A stretch of DNA of 64,000 bases from contig NZ_LRPB01000023.1 in the NCBI RefSeq assembly GCF_001592945.1, positions 682,001-746,000 of the forward strand, read 5' to 3'. Below the pieces are notes generated by a model that ran no database searches, was not told where the DNA came from, and saw only the letters and a program-made list of their open reading frames with translations. A program made the translations under genes and the position numbers. Positions 51,748 through 60,675 of the stretch are shown here, one piece after another (position 1 is the stretch's first letter; the number at the start of each line of letters is the position of its first letter). The DNA comes from Roseivirga seohaensis. GTDB taxonomy: Bacteria; Bacteroidota; Bacteroidia; Cytophagales; Cyclobacteriaceae.

Positions 51748-53088
51748 ATGTTGAATTTCTTTTCTAAAATTATTCAAAAGCAATTCGATCCAGTAGATAA
51801 TTCTCCGCTCGTTTTATTTCGGATGATTTTTGGTTTTCTAATCTTCGCAGAAACTTTTGGAGCAATACTTACAGGTTGGGTAAGGCAGGCACTGATTGAA
51901 CCTGAGTTTACGTTTACACTTATTGGTTTAGAATGGCTCCAACCTCTTCCAGGTAGCGGAATGTACGTGTATTTTGGCTTAATGGCCATTTGTGGCCTTT
52001 GTGTCATGGTGGGCTATCGTTATAGGCTTACGCTCAGCATCTTTACTGTTCTATGGACGCTGGTGTATTGGATGCAGAAATCTTTCTACAATAATCATTA
52101 CTACCTGCTGATCCTCTTGTGTTTATTTATGTTATGTGTTCCAGCCCATGCCTATGCTTCTTTCGATGCGAAAAGATGGAACTCTGTGGTAAGCACGACC
52201 TGTCCTAGGTGGTGTATCAGCATTTTTATAATACAGCTCTGGATTGTATTCACGTATGCCGCCTTAAACAAGCTGTACCCCGGTTGGCTCGAAGGACATT
52301 TTATTCAAGTGGCTATGAGCTCTAAAAGAGGCTATTGGTTAATAGGTGATCTTTTGCAAGAACAATGGCTTCAAAAAACGGTAATTATAGGAGGTGTAGT
52401 CTTCGATCTTCTAATTGTTTATTTTTTGCTCTGGAAGAAAACAAGAGTAGTGGCATTTATTGTTTCAATTGGTTTTCATTTATTCAATGCAGTAGTATTT
52501 CAAATTGGTATTTTCCCTTTTATGATGATTGGGCTCACAGTGTTTTTTTTCAACCCAGAAACCATCAGAAAGACCTTTTTCCCAAGGAAAACATTAATTG
52601 CACTTTCAAATAATGAACAAACAAAACTTAAGGCGGGTAGGTTAGCCTTGGCAGTGGCTTTTGCCATTTATTTTGGTTTTCAAATTTATCTTCCTTTACG
52701 TCATCACCTATATAAAGGTGATGTCTTTTGGACCGAAGAAGGGCATAGGCTTGCTTGGAGAATGATGCTGAGAGTGAAATACGGAAGCTTGTCTTTTGAC
52801 ATCAAGCATCCTGAAAGCAATAGAACATGGCAGGTAAATCCTAAAGAGTTTTTTACATCTAAGCAAGTAGCAGCTGCGGCATCAAAGCCAGACATGATTT
52901 TGCAAATGACCCGATGGATGAAAAAGCATTATGCTAAAGAAGGAATTACTGGAATTGAAGTTTATGCTAACACTAGTGTTTCTTTGAATGGAAGTAGCCG
53001 GCAAGTAATTATTGACCCTGAAGTGGATCTAGCCAAAGTAAAATGGCAACCGTTTAAACATTCTGAGTGGATTCTGAGCCCAGAATAA
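51748..53088 (+). CDS. HTTM domain membrane protein (vitamin K gamma-carboxylase-like)
   Basis: A 446-residue polytopic protein. The HTTM domain (about 15-275) has several helices and the typical FYNNHYYLLILLCLFMLCVP and FTYAALNKLYPGWLEGHF segments; a soluble C-terminal region (about 315-446) with EVDLAKVKWQPFKHSEWIL follows. HTTM proteins are bacterial relatives of vitamin K-dependent gamma-carboxylase, but most are uncharacterised. The gene is single, about 76 bp before the feoA region. Confidence 0.87.
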   Translation: MLNFFSKIIQKQFDPVDNSPLVLFRMIFGFLIFAETFGAILTGWVRQALIEPEFTFTLIGLEWLQPLPGSGMYVYFGLMAICGLCVMVGYRYRLTLSIFTVLWTLVYWMQKSFYNNHYYLLILLCLFMLCVPAHAYASFDAKRWNSVVSTTCPRWCISIFIIQLWIVFTYAALNKLYPGWLEGHFIQVAMSSKRGYWLIGDLLQEQWLQKTVIIGGVVFDLLIVYFLLWKKTRVVAFIVSIGFHLFNAVVFQIGIFPFMMIGLTVFFFNPETIRKTFFPRKTLIALSNNEQTKLKAGRLALAVAFAIYFGFQIYLPLRHHLYKGDVFWTEEGHRLAWRMMLRVKYGSLSFDIKHPESNRTWQVNPKEFFTSKQVAAAASKPDMILQMTRWMKKHYAKEGITGIEVYANTSVSLNGSSRQVIIDPEVDLAKVKWQPFKHSEWILSPE

Positions 53089-53150
53089 GTTTTTCTTTAC
53101 CTCTGCTAAAATAGATTAACCTAAAAGGCATCAGTATTTTGTTATCATCG

Positions 53151-53183
53151 TTGACTCTAGTAAATTGCGGCTGTTTATATTTA
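53151..53183 (+). promoter_or_regulatory. Candidate promoter for feoAB
   Basis: TTG (53151-53153), 22 nt, then TATATTTA (53176-53183), one mismatch to TAnnTTTG. It is about 20 nt before the GTG start of feoA. No clear Fur box was recognised by eye. Confidence 0.35.
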
Positions 53184-53203
53184 ATCTAAATAAGCATAGA
53201 GCC

Positions 53204-53425
53204 GTGAGAAGTCTAGCAGAGTTAAAGAAAAACGAGAGAGGAATTATAAATGGGTTTAAAGATGACTCTCTTTCCGTAAAACTAATCGAAATGGGCTGTC
53301 TGCCTGGTACAGAGGTTTCTGTAGATCTGATAGCTCCGTTTGGCGACCCGATTGCTATTGGTGTTTCTGGTTACTGCTTATCGCTCAGAAAAGATGAAGC
53401 GGCCTGTATCATGATTGAAGATTAG
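53204..53425 (+). CDS. feoA: Ferrous iron transport protein A
   Basis: A 73-residue SH3-like FeoA from GTG 53204 (VRSLAELKKNERGIINGF, which is where FeoA proteins normally begin). The conserved IEMGCLPGTEVSV and PIAIGVSGYCLSLRKDEA segments are present. It supports FeoB in Fe2+ uptake, probably by modulating its GTPase. A TTG 13 codons upstream could extend it but has no support. feoB starts 3 bp later. Confidence 0.92.
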   Translation: MRSLAELKKNERGIINGFKDDSLSVKLIEMGCLPGTEVSVDLIAPFGDPIAIGVSGYCLSLRKDEAACIMIED

Positions 53426-53428
53426 CAC

Positions 53429-55543
53429 ATGGCAAGCACAGACCGAATTAAAATTGCACTGGTTGGAAATCCTAATTCTGGAAAAACCACACTTTTCAAC
53501 TTACTTACTGGGCTAAATCAAAAAACAGGCAACTTTCCTGGAGTTACGGTAGATAAAAAATCTGGGTTCTCTAAACTTCCTGATGGCACTACGGCCGAAA
53601 TCATTGACCTTCCTGGTACTTACAGTATCTATCCGAAAACATTAGACGAACAGATCGTTCAAGACATTCTGCTCGACCCAGAGCATTCACAATACCCAGA
53701 CAAGGTTATTGTAGTTACCGATGCCTCAAATCTAAAAAGAAACCTACTCCTTTTTACTCAAATCAGAGATTTGGGTATTCCTTTGGTTTTAGTGTTGAAT
53801 ATGATAGATGTGGCTCAGTTGAAAAAACTGAATATCGATTTAAGAGGCCTTTCCATTGATTTAGGAGTTAAGATAATCCCTACAAACTCTCATTCTGGAG
53901 ATGGAATTGCAGCTTTAAAAGAAGCTCTCACTCAGCCTTTAGTAAAAAGTAAAAGGCCGTTCTACGATATTTATGATTTAGCGCCTAAAACCATAGACGC
54001 AATAAAAACCGAATTTGACCTCACCGAAAATTACCGTGCTTATCAATATGCGCAGCAGTCGGTAAGGTTGAATTTCTTGAATGACAAAGAGAAGGAAAGA
54101 ATTGCTAAAATTAAGGATGAGAATGGCTTTTATGATGTTCCAACTCAATCACAAGAAACTTTAGGTCGGTACCAATTCATTTCCGATATCGTAGATCGTA
54201 ATGTAAAGAACTCTCGCGATCCACTTAAGAAATCGGTAAGCCAGAAAATAGATAGGGTAGTAACCCATCCTGTTTTTGGTTACCTCATTTTCTTTACGGT
54301 GCTTATGCTTATTTTTCAAGCCATTTTTGCTTGGGCAGAAGGGCCTATGAACCTTATTGAAGGGTCTATTGCTGAATTTAGCGGTTGGGTAAAGGGTATT
54401 CTTCCAGAAGGAATTTTATCTGACTTGCTCACAGATGGCGTTTTAGCAGGGCTTGCTGGCGTACTCGTATTTATACCTCAAATTGCTATTCTTTTTGCAT
54501 TTATAGCGCTGCTAGAAGAAAGCGGCTATATGTCGAGAGCAGTTTTTCTTATGGATAAACTGATGAGAAAAGTAGGGCTAAATGGTAAATCTGTGGTGCC
54601 ATTAATAAGCGGAATGGCCTGTGCAATTCCGGCAATCATGGCAACAAGAAACATTGAAAGTTGGAAAGATAGGCTCATCACAATTTTTGTAACCCCATTT
54701 ATGAGCTGTTCGGCTAGGTTACCAGTTTATGCCATTTTAATTGGTTTGGTAGTTCCTGAACAACAAGTTTTGGGCATATTCAATCTTCAAGGTTTGGTGC
54801 TTCAAGCGCTCTATTTACTTGGGTTTTTAGCAGCAATTGGTTCGGCATATGTAATGAAGCTTATTTTAAAAGCTGGCCAGAAATCATATTTCATTATGGA
54901 ACTGCCGGGCTATAAAATTCCAAGCTGGAAAAATATTGGGCTCACGATTTATGACAAGAGTAAAACTTTTGTGCTTGAGGCTGGAAAAATAATCATCGCT
55001 ATTTCTATTGTATTATGGGTGTTGGCATCTTATGGTTTCAACGATAATTTCCGAAATGCGGAAGAAAACGTTAGGCAGCAGGTAGGAGAAAACGCTTCTC
55101 AAGAAGAGTATGAAGTAGCACTAAGTTCTTATAAACTCGAACATTCTGTAGCTGGCTCGTTTGGTAAAATTATAGAGCCTGCAATTCGTCCGCTTGGCTA
55201 TGATTGGAAAATAGGAATTGCCCTGATCACGTCATTTGCAGCGCGAGAAGTTTTTGTAGGTACCATGTCTACGATATATAGTATTGGTGCCAGCGATGAC
55301 GATGAAGTAACGATTAGGGAAAGGTTGAGAGAAGAGAAAAACCCTGAAACTGGCGGCCCCATGTATACCCCTGCCGTTGCATTTTCTTTAATGGTTTTCT
55401 ATGCCTTTGCTATGCAATGTATGAGTACTTTGGCTATAGTGTATAGAGAAACTAAAGGGTGGAAATGGCCAATAATTCAAACGGTATATATGACGGCAGT
55501 GGCTTATATATCGGCATTTATTACCTATAATATTTTCTCTTAA
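53429..55543 (+). CDS. feoB: Ferrous iron transport protein B
   Basis: A 704-residue Fe2+ transporter. The N-terminal G domain has GNPNSGKTTLFNLLTG (P-loop), DLPGTYSIYP (G3) and LNMIDVAQ (G4). The membrane part includes the gate segments LEESGYMSRAVFLMD, PLISGMACAIPAIMATRNIE and TPFMSCSARLPVYAILI with conserved Cys/Ser. About eight or more helices follow, ending VAYISAFITYNIF. It forms an operon with feoA; FeoC is absent, as is normal in Bacteroidota. Confidence 0.97.
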   Translation: MASTDRIKIALVGNPNSGKTTLFNLLTGLNQKTGNFPGVTVDKKSGFSKLPDGTTAEIIDLPGTYSIYPKTLDEQIVQDILLDPEHSQYPDKVIVVTDASNLKRNLLLFTQIRDLGIPLVLVLNMIDVAQLKKLNIDLRGLSIDLGVKIIPTNSHSGDGIAALKEALTQPLVKSKRPFYDIYDLAPKTIDAIKTEFDLTENYRAYQYAQQSVRLNFLNDKEKERIAKIKDENGFYDVPTQSQETLGRYQFISDIVDRNVKNSRDPLKKSVSQKIDRVVTHPVFGYLIFFTVLMLIFQAIFAWAEGPMNLIEGSIAEFSGWVKGILPEGILSDLLTDGVLAGLAGVLVFIPQIAILFAFIALLEESGYMSRAVFLMDKLMRKVGLNGKSVVPLISGMACAIPAIMATRNIESWKDRLITIFVTPFMSCSARLPVYAILIGLVVPEQQVLGIFNLQGLVLQALYLLGFLAAIGSAYVMKLILKAGQKSYFIMELPGYKIPSWKNIGLTIYDKSKTFVLEAGKIIIAISIVLWVLASYGFNDNFRNAEENVRQQVGENASQEEYEVALSSYKLEHSVAGSFGKIIEPAIRPLGYDWKIGIALITSFAAREVFVGTMSTIYSIGASDDDEVTIRERLREEKNPETGGPMYTPAVAFSLMVFYAFAMQCMSTLAIVYRETKGWKWPIIQTVYMTAVAYISAFITYNIFS

Positions 55544-55560
55544 ACGGGTAACTGCCAAGC

Positions 55561-57045
55561 TTATTGGTCTGATTCTTTTGGCCTAAAGTTTAACGGTAGC
55601 TTTACCGAAAAACCACCCCATGTCCACCAGCCGAGGTACAGGGCAGCTCGCTTACTACTAAAATAGCCGGGGTAGGCAATTAATGGTTGTTTTTCTTGAA
55701 ACAGAATTACTGACTTTTGAAACAGCGGTACATCACTGATATCCATGCCTACTACTTGGTAACTTGTTAGGCTTTGATCATTACTTAATGAAATGGTAGA
55801 CCTTGACTTCTGGTCAGTGTATTTATAGTTTCCACTTTTAGATTTACTTCTGAAAAGCTTTTTATATTCTTCATCTTCATAATCTTTTGTGTAGGTAATT
55901 TCTATGTCAGAAGAGGTTATCAACTTATACTCTAGCTCTTTTTCAGCCGGCTCAAGTTTTATGATTTCTGAAATTTTGGCAGGGTTTAAAGGTGTGCTGT
56001 ATTCTGAAGTTACCGAGTCGAACTGAACCGTATTTACTAAAAACCCTTCTTCTGCAACTCTGCCTTCTATTAATGAATTCAAAAAATGATTTACAGACCC
56101 CAAATAGGCCTTTTCTCTAGCTGCTTCCCATTTACTATTTTGTTTTCTAGATTTTGGTTCAAGCTCTGTAAATTGAGCCTTTCCAATATAAGTTTTAGTG
56201 CCATTTATAAAAGTAAATTCTTCCAGCATATAGCTAATAGAATAGCCTAAGGCGTAATTCTCTATATATAGTTTGTCGTTAGCTGTTACCTCATAATTAT
56301 TTAATGAATCCAGTATAAAGAAATCAAGCACTTCAGGATTCACAATTCTACAATCTTTAGCATTGTTATCTCTTCCTAAAAAGTCTTCTTCAAACCTTTT
56401 CAAGAGTCTCCGATCACTTTTTCGCTGCTTTCTGGTCTTGTTGGCCGAGACTTCAACAGGTTCTAAAGCCACTTCGTCAACATTCATTTCAATAATAAAC
56501 CGATTGTTTTCTAAGGGCTGCGAATAGTTGAAAGGAATTGTCTTGGCTTGATAACCCACGTAGGAAACTACTAGGTTAAAGGCTATATAGGGGATATTAC
56601 GAATTTCAAAATAGCCTTCTCTATTTGTGGGAACTCCAAAGGTGCTATTATCGATAAATACGTTGGCATAGGGAAGGGGAGCTTGTGTTTCGGCATCAAG
56701 TACCTGCCCCTTTATTGTTCGGTCTGTGGAGGGCTGTTTAAGGATTACTACCGTTCCGTTGACCTCTCTGTAATATAGATTGGCTTTTGATAGAATGTCA
56801 TCTAAAATCGACCGTAAGGATACACTATCATACGTCACCGAAAATTTATCCATTTTCGGAATGATCATAGTATTGTACGAAAAATTGATTTGCGTCTGAC
56901 GATTCAATTGACGTAAAGCCGCACTAAGCGTTACGTTGTCAAATTCAACAACGTATTGAAAGTCTAAAATAGAATTAGACTTGTCTTGAGCTTGTGCATT
57001 AATACACCAAAATGCGTAGATGGAAACCAGAAATCCCCTGAGCAT
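55561..57045 (-). CDS. STN/carboxypeptidase-regulatory-like protein of ECF-FecR system
   Basis: A 494-residue exported protein. After a signal peptide (YAFWCINAQA) it has a secretin/TonB short N-terminal (STN) domain at about 25-95 and a carboxypeptidase-regulatory-like beta domain at about 112-200 (GQVLDAETQAPLPYANVFID). The C-terminal 290 residues are unassigned, with no plug or 22-strand barrel, so it is not a TonB receptor itself. It is the third gene of the sigma-FecR operon (8 bp after fecR). It may transduce signals to FecR or act as an outer-membrane anchored sensor. Confidence 0.82.
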   Translation of the reverse strand: MLRGFLVSIYAFWCINAQAQDKSNSILDFQYVVEFDNVTLSAALRQLNRQTQINFSYNTMIIPKMDKFSVTYDSVSLRSILDDILSKANLYYREVNGTVVILKQPSTDRTIKGQVLDAETQAPLPYANVFIDNSTFGVPTNREGYFEIRNIPYIAFNLVVSYVGYQAKTIPFNYSQPLENNRFIIEMNVDEVALEPVEVSANKTRKQRKSDRRLLKRFEEDFLGRDNNAKDCRIVNPEVLDFFILDSLNNYEVTANDKLYIENYALGYSISYMLEEFTFINGTKTYIGKAQFTELEPKSRKQNSKWEAAREKAYLGSVNHFLNSLIEGRVAEEGFLVNTVQFDSVTSEYSTPLNPAKISEIIKLEPAEKELEYKLITSSDIEITYTKDYEDEEYKKLFRSKSKSGNYKYTDQKSRSTISLSNDQSLTSYQVVGMDISDVPLFQKSVILFQEKQPLIAYPGYFSSKRAALYLGWWTWGGFSVKLPLNFRPKESDQ

Positions 57046-57053
57046 GCAACAAT

Positions 57054-58034
57054 TTAATGATAGCAGGCCTTTCCGTCTAATTTTATTTGATTTTCTTTAA
57101 AGGAAACGAGCTTTACTTCTGGGAAGGTGGCTACAATAGTCTTAATTACGTCTTCAATAGTAGCTCCTTGAAAAGTTGAAGTTAGAGGGCAAGCGCCAAT
57201 GGCTTCATTATAGTCAACTTCTACCCAGTAAGTGTCTTCTAAATCTTTGAATACTTCACTTAAAGGAGTGTCATCGTATTCAAGTTTTCTTGTCCACCAA
57301 CCGCTAAAGTTAGTGTCTTTCATTTCCTTCTTCTGTAGTACTTTTCCTGTTTTATCAAGTTTGGCACTTTGTCCTTTGGCTACTTGTTCTTTGGCTCCTG
57401 TAATTGTTGAAGAAAATTCCACCAAGCCTTCAGTAACATCCAACTCTACACCATCTTCAGCATCGGTTGTTAAATTGAAACTAGTGCCTAAAACTTTTAC
57501 TGTACTGTTTCCTGCTTCTATTATAAAGGGTTTTTTTTCATCTCGAACAATGTCAAAATTTGCCTCTCCGCTTAAAATCACATTGCGATTGCTGTCTCCA
57601 AAATTCTTTGAAAGGGTAAGTTTAGCATTAGCGTTTAATTTTACTAATGACCCATCAGGTAATGTAAATTCTTTGATTCCATGGGGTACTGAGGCTAATT
57701 CTGTACCTTCAGCTTCTTGGTTCAGGGTAGAGTTATAAATGAAATAACCAGCAACAGCGAGTACCAACAAAGTGGCGGCAACTTTTAAGAAACTAAAGTT
57801 AGTCTTTTGAATTTTTACAACCTTAGTCTCTTTTGTGCGTTCGTTTACTTTATTCCATGCGGTATCCGCATTGAAGATTGTGTTATCCTCATTGCTTGTT
57901 AAATCAAGCACTTTAGCATAGGCCTCTAAATCGAGTCTAAGCTTTTCATCTTGAATCAATTGCGATTCAAAATCGGCTCGTTCGCTAGTGTTTAGTTCAT
58001 TGGCCAAGTATTTGGCCACTAACTCTTCCATCAT
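57054..58034 (-). CDS. FecR family anti-sigma/transmembrane sensor
   Basis: A 326-residue protein: cytoplasmic N-terminal region of about 80 residues binding the sigma factor, one TM helix (FLKVAATLLVLAVAGYFIY), and a periplasmic FecR domain (GIKEFTLPDGSLVKLNANAK, then VKVLGTSFNLTT and VTEGLVEFSS) followed by a C-terminal DUF4974 segment (LSEVFKDLEDTYWVEVDY). The operon order sigma, FecR, STN protein is standard for Bacteroidota. It follows the sigma gene by 47 bp. Confidence 0.94.
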   Translation of the reverse strand: MMEELVAKYLANELNTSERADFESQLIQDEKLRLDLEAYAKVLDLTSNEDNTIFNADTAWNKVNERTKETKVVKIQKTNFSFLKVAATLLVLAVAGYFIYNSTLNQEAEGTELASVPHGIKEFTLPDGSLVKLNANAKLTLSKNFGDSNRNVILSGEANFDIVRDEKKPFIIEAGNSTVKVLGTSFNLTTDAEDGVELDVTEGLVEFSSTITGAKEQVAKGQSAKLDKTGKVLQKKEMKDTNFSGWWTRKLEYDDTPLSEVFKDLEDTYWVEVDYNEAIGACPLTSTFQGATIEDVIKTIVATFPEVKLVSFKENQIKLDGKACYH

Positions 58035-58081
58035 TTCCTTCTTTCTGTCAGTTAATGTAACAACCCTGACAATTTATTCCC

Positions 58082-58654
58082 CTATAACAAAACTACAATA
58101 GGCAGAAAAAAAACCAGATAATCTTGAAGTTGGGTTCTTAATAACTTAAGTGCTTTCCCCATATGTACCTCAACAGTCTTTTTTGATATATGTAGTTCTT
58201 CTGCAATTTCATGGTATTTTAAGCCTTCCTCTCTACTCATTCTAAATACTTTTTGACATTGAGGTGGTAAACCCTCAATTGCGTCATCGATTCTTTTTTG
58301 TAGTTCAAAATCGGGCTGATGACTTACATAACTTTGGATGCTGATTTCTATAGAATCTTGCTTATTATTTACATATTTATTGACCACCTTTTCATGCTTA
58401 ATATAATTAAGGGCAGTGTTATAAGCGGCTCTAAACAAGTATGATTTGAAGTTGATGTCTTCTTTAAGCATCTCTCGTTTTTCCCATAGGTTTACGAAAG
58501 TACTCTGTACAATTTCTTCGCAGGTGTCTTCATCACGAAGAATTCTAAATACATACCTACAAGCACCATTGTAATGCTCTTTAAATAGATGCTCAAAAGC
58601 TCGTCTATCGCCATTGGCAAATGCAGCAAGAAGTTGATTTTCGTTTAACGACAC
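58082..58654 (-). CDS. ECF sigma factor (FecI-like, Bacteroidota type)
   Basis: A 190-residue RNA polymerase sigma factor with start GTG 58654. Region 2: CEEIVQSTFVNLWEKREML and FKSYLFRAAYNTALNYIKHE; region 4: LPPQCQKVFRMSREEGLKYH and LHISKKTVEVHMGKALKLLR. It heads the operon with fecR and the STN-domain protein. Its targets are probably near a TonB-type system elsewhere, because no SusC/SusD pair is adjacent. Confidence 0.95.
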   Translation of the reverse strand: MSLNENQLLAAFANGDRRAFEHLFKEHYNGACRYVFRILRDEDTCEEIVQSTFVNLWEKREMLKEDINFKSYLFRAAYNTALNYIKHEKVVNKYVNNKQDSIEISIQSYVSHQPDFELQKRIDDAIEGLPPQCQKVFRMSREEGLKYHEIAEELHISKKTVEVHMGKALKLLRTQLQDYLVFFLPIVVLL

Positions 58655-58742
58655 TCTTTAAGATTTCAGCAGCGTTGAAGATAAAAAGAAAAAACAAATT
58701 CCAATGAATTCACGTGTTTGCATACTAATTAATTGATGTTTT

Positions 58743-58775
58743 TTGTAGAAGTGTAAACTGTGGTGTCTATGTTTG
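58743..58775 (+). promoter_or_regulatory. Candidate promoter for the MutS-like gene
   Basis: TTG (58743-58745), 22 nt, then TATGTTTG (58768-58775), a full TAnnTTTG match. It is 84 nt before the ATG at 58860. Confidence 0.4.
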
Positions 58776-58859
58776 AACATAAATACGCCTGAATGGTAAG
58801 ATTGGTTTTTTATTCCCATTATTTTATCCAAAGCCGCATTTAAACCGCTAATTAACAAA

Positions 58860-60647
58860 ATGGAAAAAATTTTTAACGAGAGGGCAGAGCAGTTTAGGCT
58901 TAGTCTGGATAAACTAAAGAAACGATCACTTTCACTGGCATGGCTTAGGGTATCTTCTTTCTTTGGAGCAATCATTCTAATCACCTTGTTTGCAAATGCT
59001 AAAATTACGCAAGGTATAACAGCAACCATTGTGGTTTTTATTCTGCTGTTTTTCTATTTGCTGAAAAAGCATCTTGCAGTAAAGAAACAACTAGATTTTA
59101 CCGAAGCTCTGTTTAAAGTGAATGAGGAAGAACTTCAAAGGTTAGAAATGAAACTTGGGACCTTAGATGATGGAGCTGAGTTTATTAATCCACTTCATGA
59201 ATACCATATTGACCTAGACGTTTTTGGCAGGCATTCACTTTTTCAATTAATCAATCGTGCATCAACTGCTTTCGGTAGAGTAACTATGGCAAATTGGCTT
59301 AGCACACCTGCCAATAAAGGTGAAATACTTCTGAGACAAGAGGCCGCTAAAGAAGTAGCACCATTAGTAGACTGGAGACAAAATATTCAGGCAAGCGGAA
59401 GAGCATTTAATGAAGAAAAGGCAAACATTGAGCCGTTACTTTCTTGGATAAAAGAGCCTAATATTCTGTTAACAAAAGCGTTTTACCGACTTGCAATTTT
59501 TATTTTTCCACTACTGTCTGTCACTTGTATTGTACTTTCTTCGATTGGCGTTGCCCCAATCGGACTTCCTATTTTGGCGGTTTTCATCAATATTGGTGTT
59601 TTAGCCACGGTATTTAAATATGCGGGAGATGTATTTCAGAAAACCATTTTCAGTAATAAAATATTGAAGGCCTACGAAGCCCAAATTGCTTGGATTGAAA
59701 AACAAGAACTGACCTCGCCATTAATGAAGCAATTGAAGGCGAAGCTTCAAACCGATGGTAAAGATGCTTCGGTAGTGATAAATCAGCTTCAGTTTATTTT
59801 AGATAACCTGCACAATCGTGCTAATATGATGTATCAGATATTCAATGCGCTCTTTACGTTAGATATCTATTGGTTGATCCAGGCAGAAAAATGGAGGGAA
59901 AAAACCAAAGAAGATGTACAATCTTGGTTTGAGGCCATTGGTGAAATTGAAGCCGTGAATAGCCTTGGCGCATACTATTTTTCAAACCCTACTGCTGTTT
60001 TTCCTACCATTGAAACAGAACCATTTGTGATTAGAGCCACTCAAATGGGTCATCCTATGCTAAACGCTAAAAAGAGGGTGAGCAATGATTTTGATTTCTC
60101 TGGAAAGGGTGGAATCTGTTTAATTACGGGTTCGAACATGAGTGGGAAAAGTACATTTTTAAGAACTGTGGGTGTAAATTCAGTTATGGCACTAATGGGC
60201 GCGCCAGTTTGTGCCGAATCCATGAATATTTCTAAACTTCAGGTGTTTACCAGCATGCGTACTCAAGATGATTTGGAAGAAAGCGTTTCTTCTTTTTATG
60301 CTGAATTGAAAAGATTGAAGCAGCTTCTGGGTTCTATCAACACAGAAATTCCTACACTTTTTATGATTGATGAGGTTTTAAAAGGAACCAATTCAGAAGA
60401 CCGACATACTGGAGCCATTGCGCTGATAAGGCAACTAAATAAATCATACGCTTTTGGTTTTGTTTCCACACATGATTTAACGCTTGGTAAAATAACTACA
60501 GAGCTTCAAGGCATTAAGAATTACAGCTTTAATAGTGTGATTGAAAATGACGATATCATATTTGATTATACACTTACTCCAGGCCTTTGCAAAAGCTTTA
60601 ACGCAACTAAGCTCATGCAAAAAATGGGAATAGAAATTATTGATTAA
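58860..60647 (+). CDS. MutS-family ATPase with membrane helices
   Basis: A 595-residue protein. Two adjacent N-terminal helices (about 23-70, SFFGAIILITLFANA and GITATIVVFILLFFYLL) and two central ones (about 205-245, LAIFIFPLLSVTCIVL and LPILAVFINIGVLATVF) indicate a membrane protein. The C-terminal domain is a MutS V ATPase: GSNMSGKSTFLRTVGVN (Walker A), VFTSMRTQDDLEESVSSFYA, TLFMIDEVLKGTNSEDR (Walker B) and GFVSTHDLTLG. Mismatch-recognition and clamp domains are absent, so it is not MutS itself. Similar MutS-like membrane proteins exist in Bacteroidota with unknown role. Ends 28 bp before purK. Confidence 0.85.
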   Translation: MEKIFNERAEQFRLSLDKLKKRSLSLAWLRVSSFFGAIILITLFANAKITQGITATIVVFILLFFYLLKKHLAVKKQLDFTEALFKVNEEELQRLEMKLGTLDDGAEFINPLHEYHIDLDVFGRHSLFQLINRASTAFGRVTMANWLSTPANKGEILLRQEAAKEVAPLVDWRQNIQASGRAFNEEKANIEPLLSWIKEPNILLTKAFYRLAIFIFPLLSVTCIVLSSIGVAPIGLPILAVFINIGVLATVFKYAGDVFQKTIFSNKILKAYEAQIAWIEKQELTSPLMKQLKAKLQTDGKDASVVINQLQFILDNLHNRANMMYQIFNALFTLDIYWLIQAEKWREKTKEDVQSWFEAIGEIEAVNSLGAYYFSNPTAVFPTIETEPFVIRATQMGHPMLNAKKRVSNDFDFSGKGGICLITGSNMSGKSTFLRTVGVNSVMALMGAPVCAESMNISKLQVFTSMRTQDDLEESVSSFYAELKRLKQLLGSINTEIPTLFMIDEVLKGTNSEDRHTGAIALIRQLNKSYAFGFVSTHDLTLGKITTELQGIKNYSFNSVIENDDIIFDYTLTPGLCKSFNATKLMQKMGIEIID

Positions 60648-60675
60648 ATTTGCCCGCATTCCATTAAAAGCAAGC

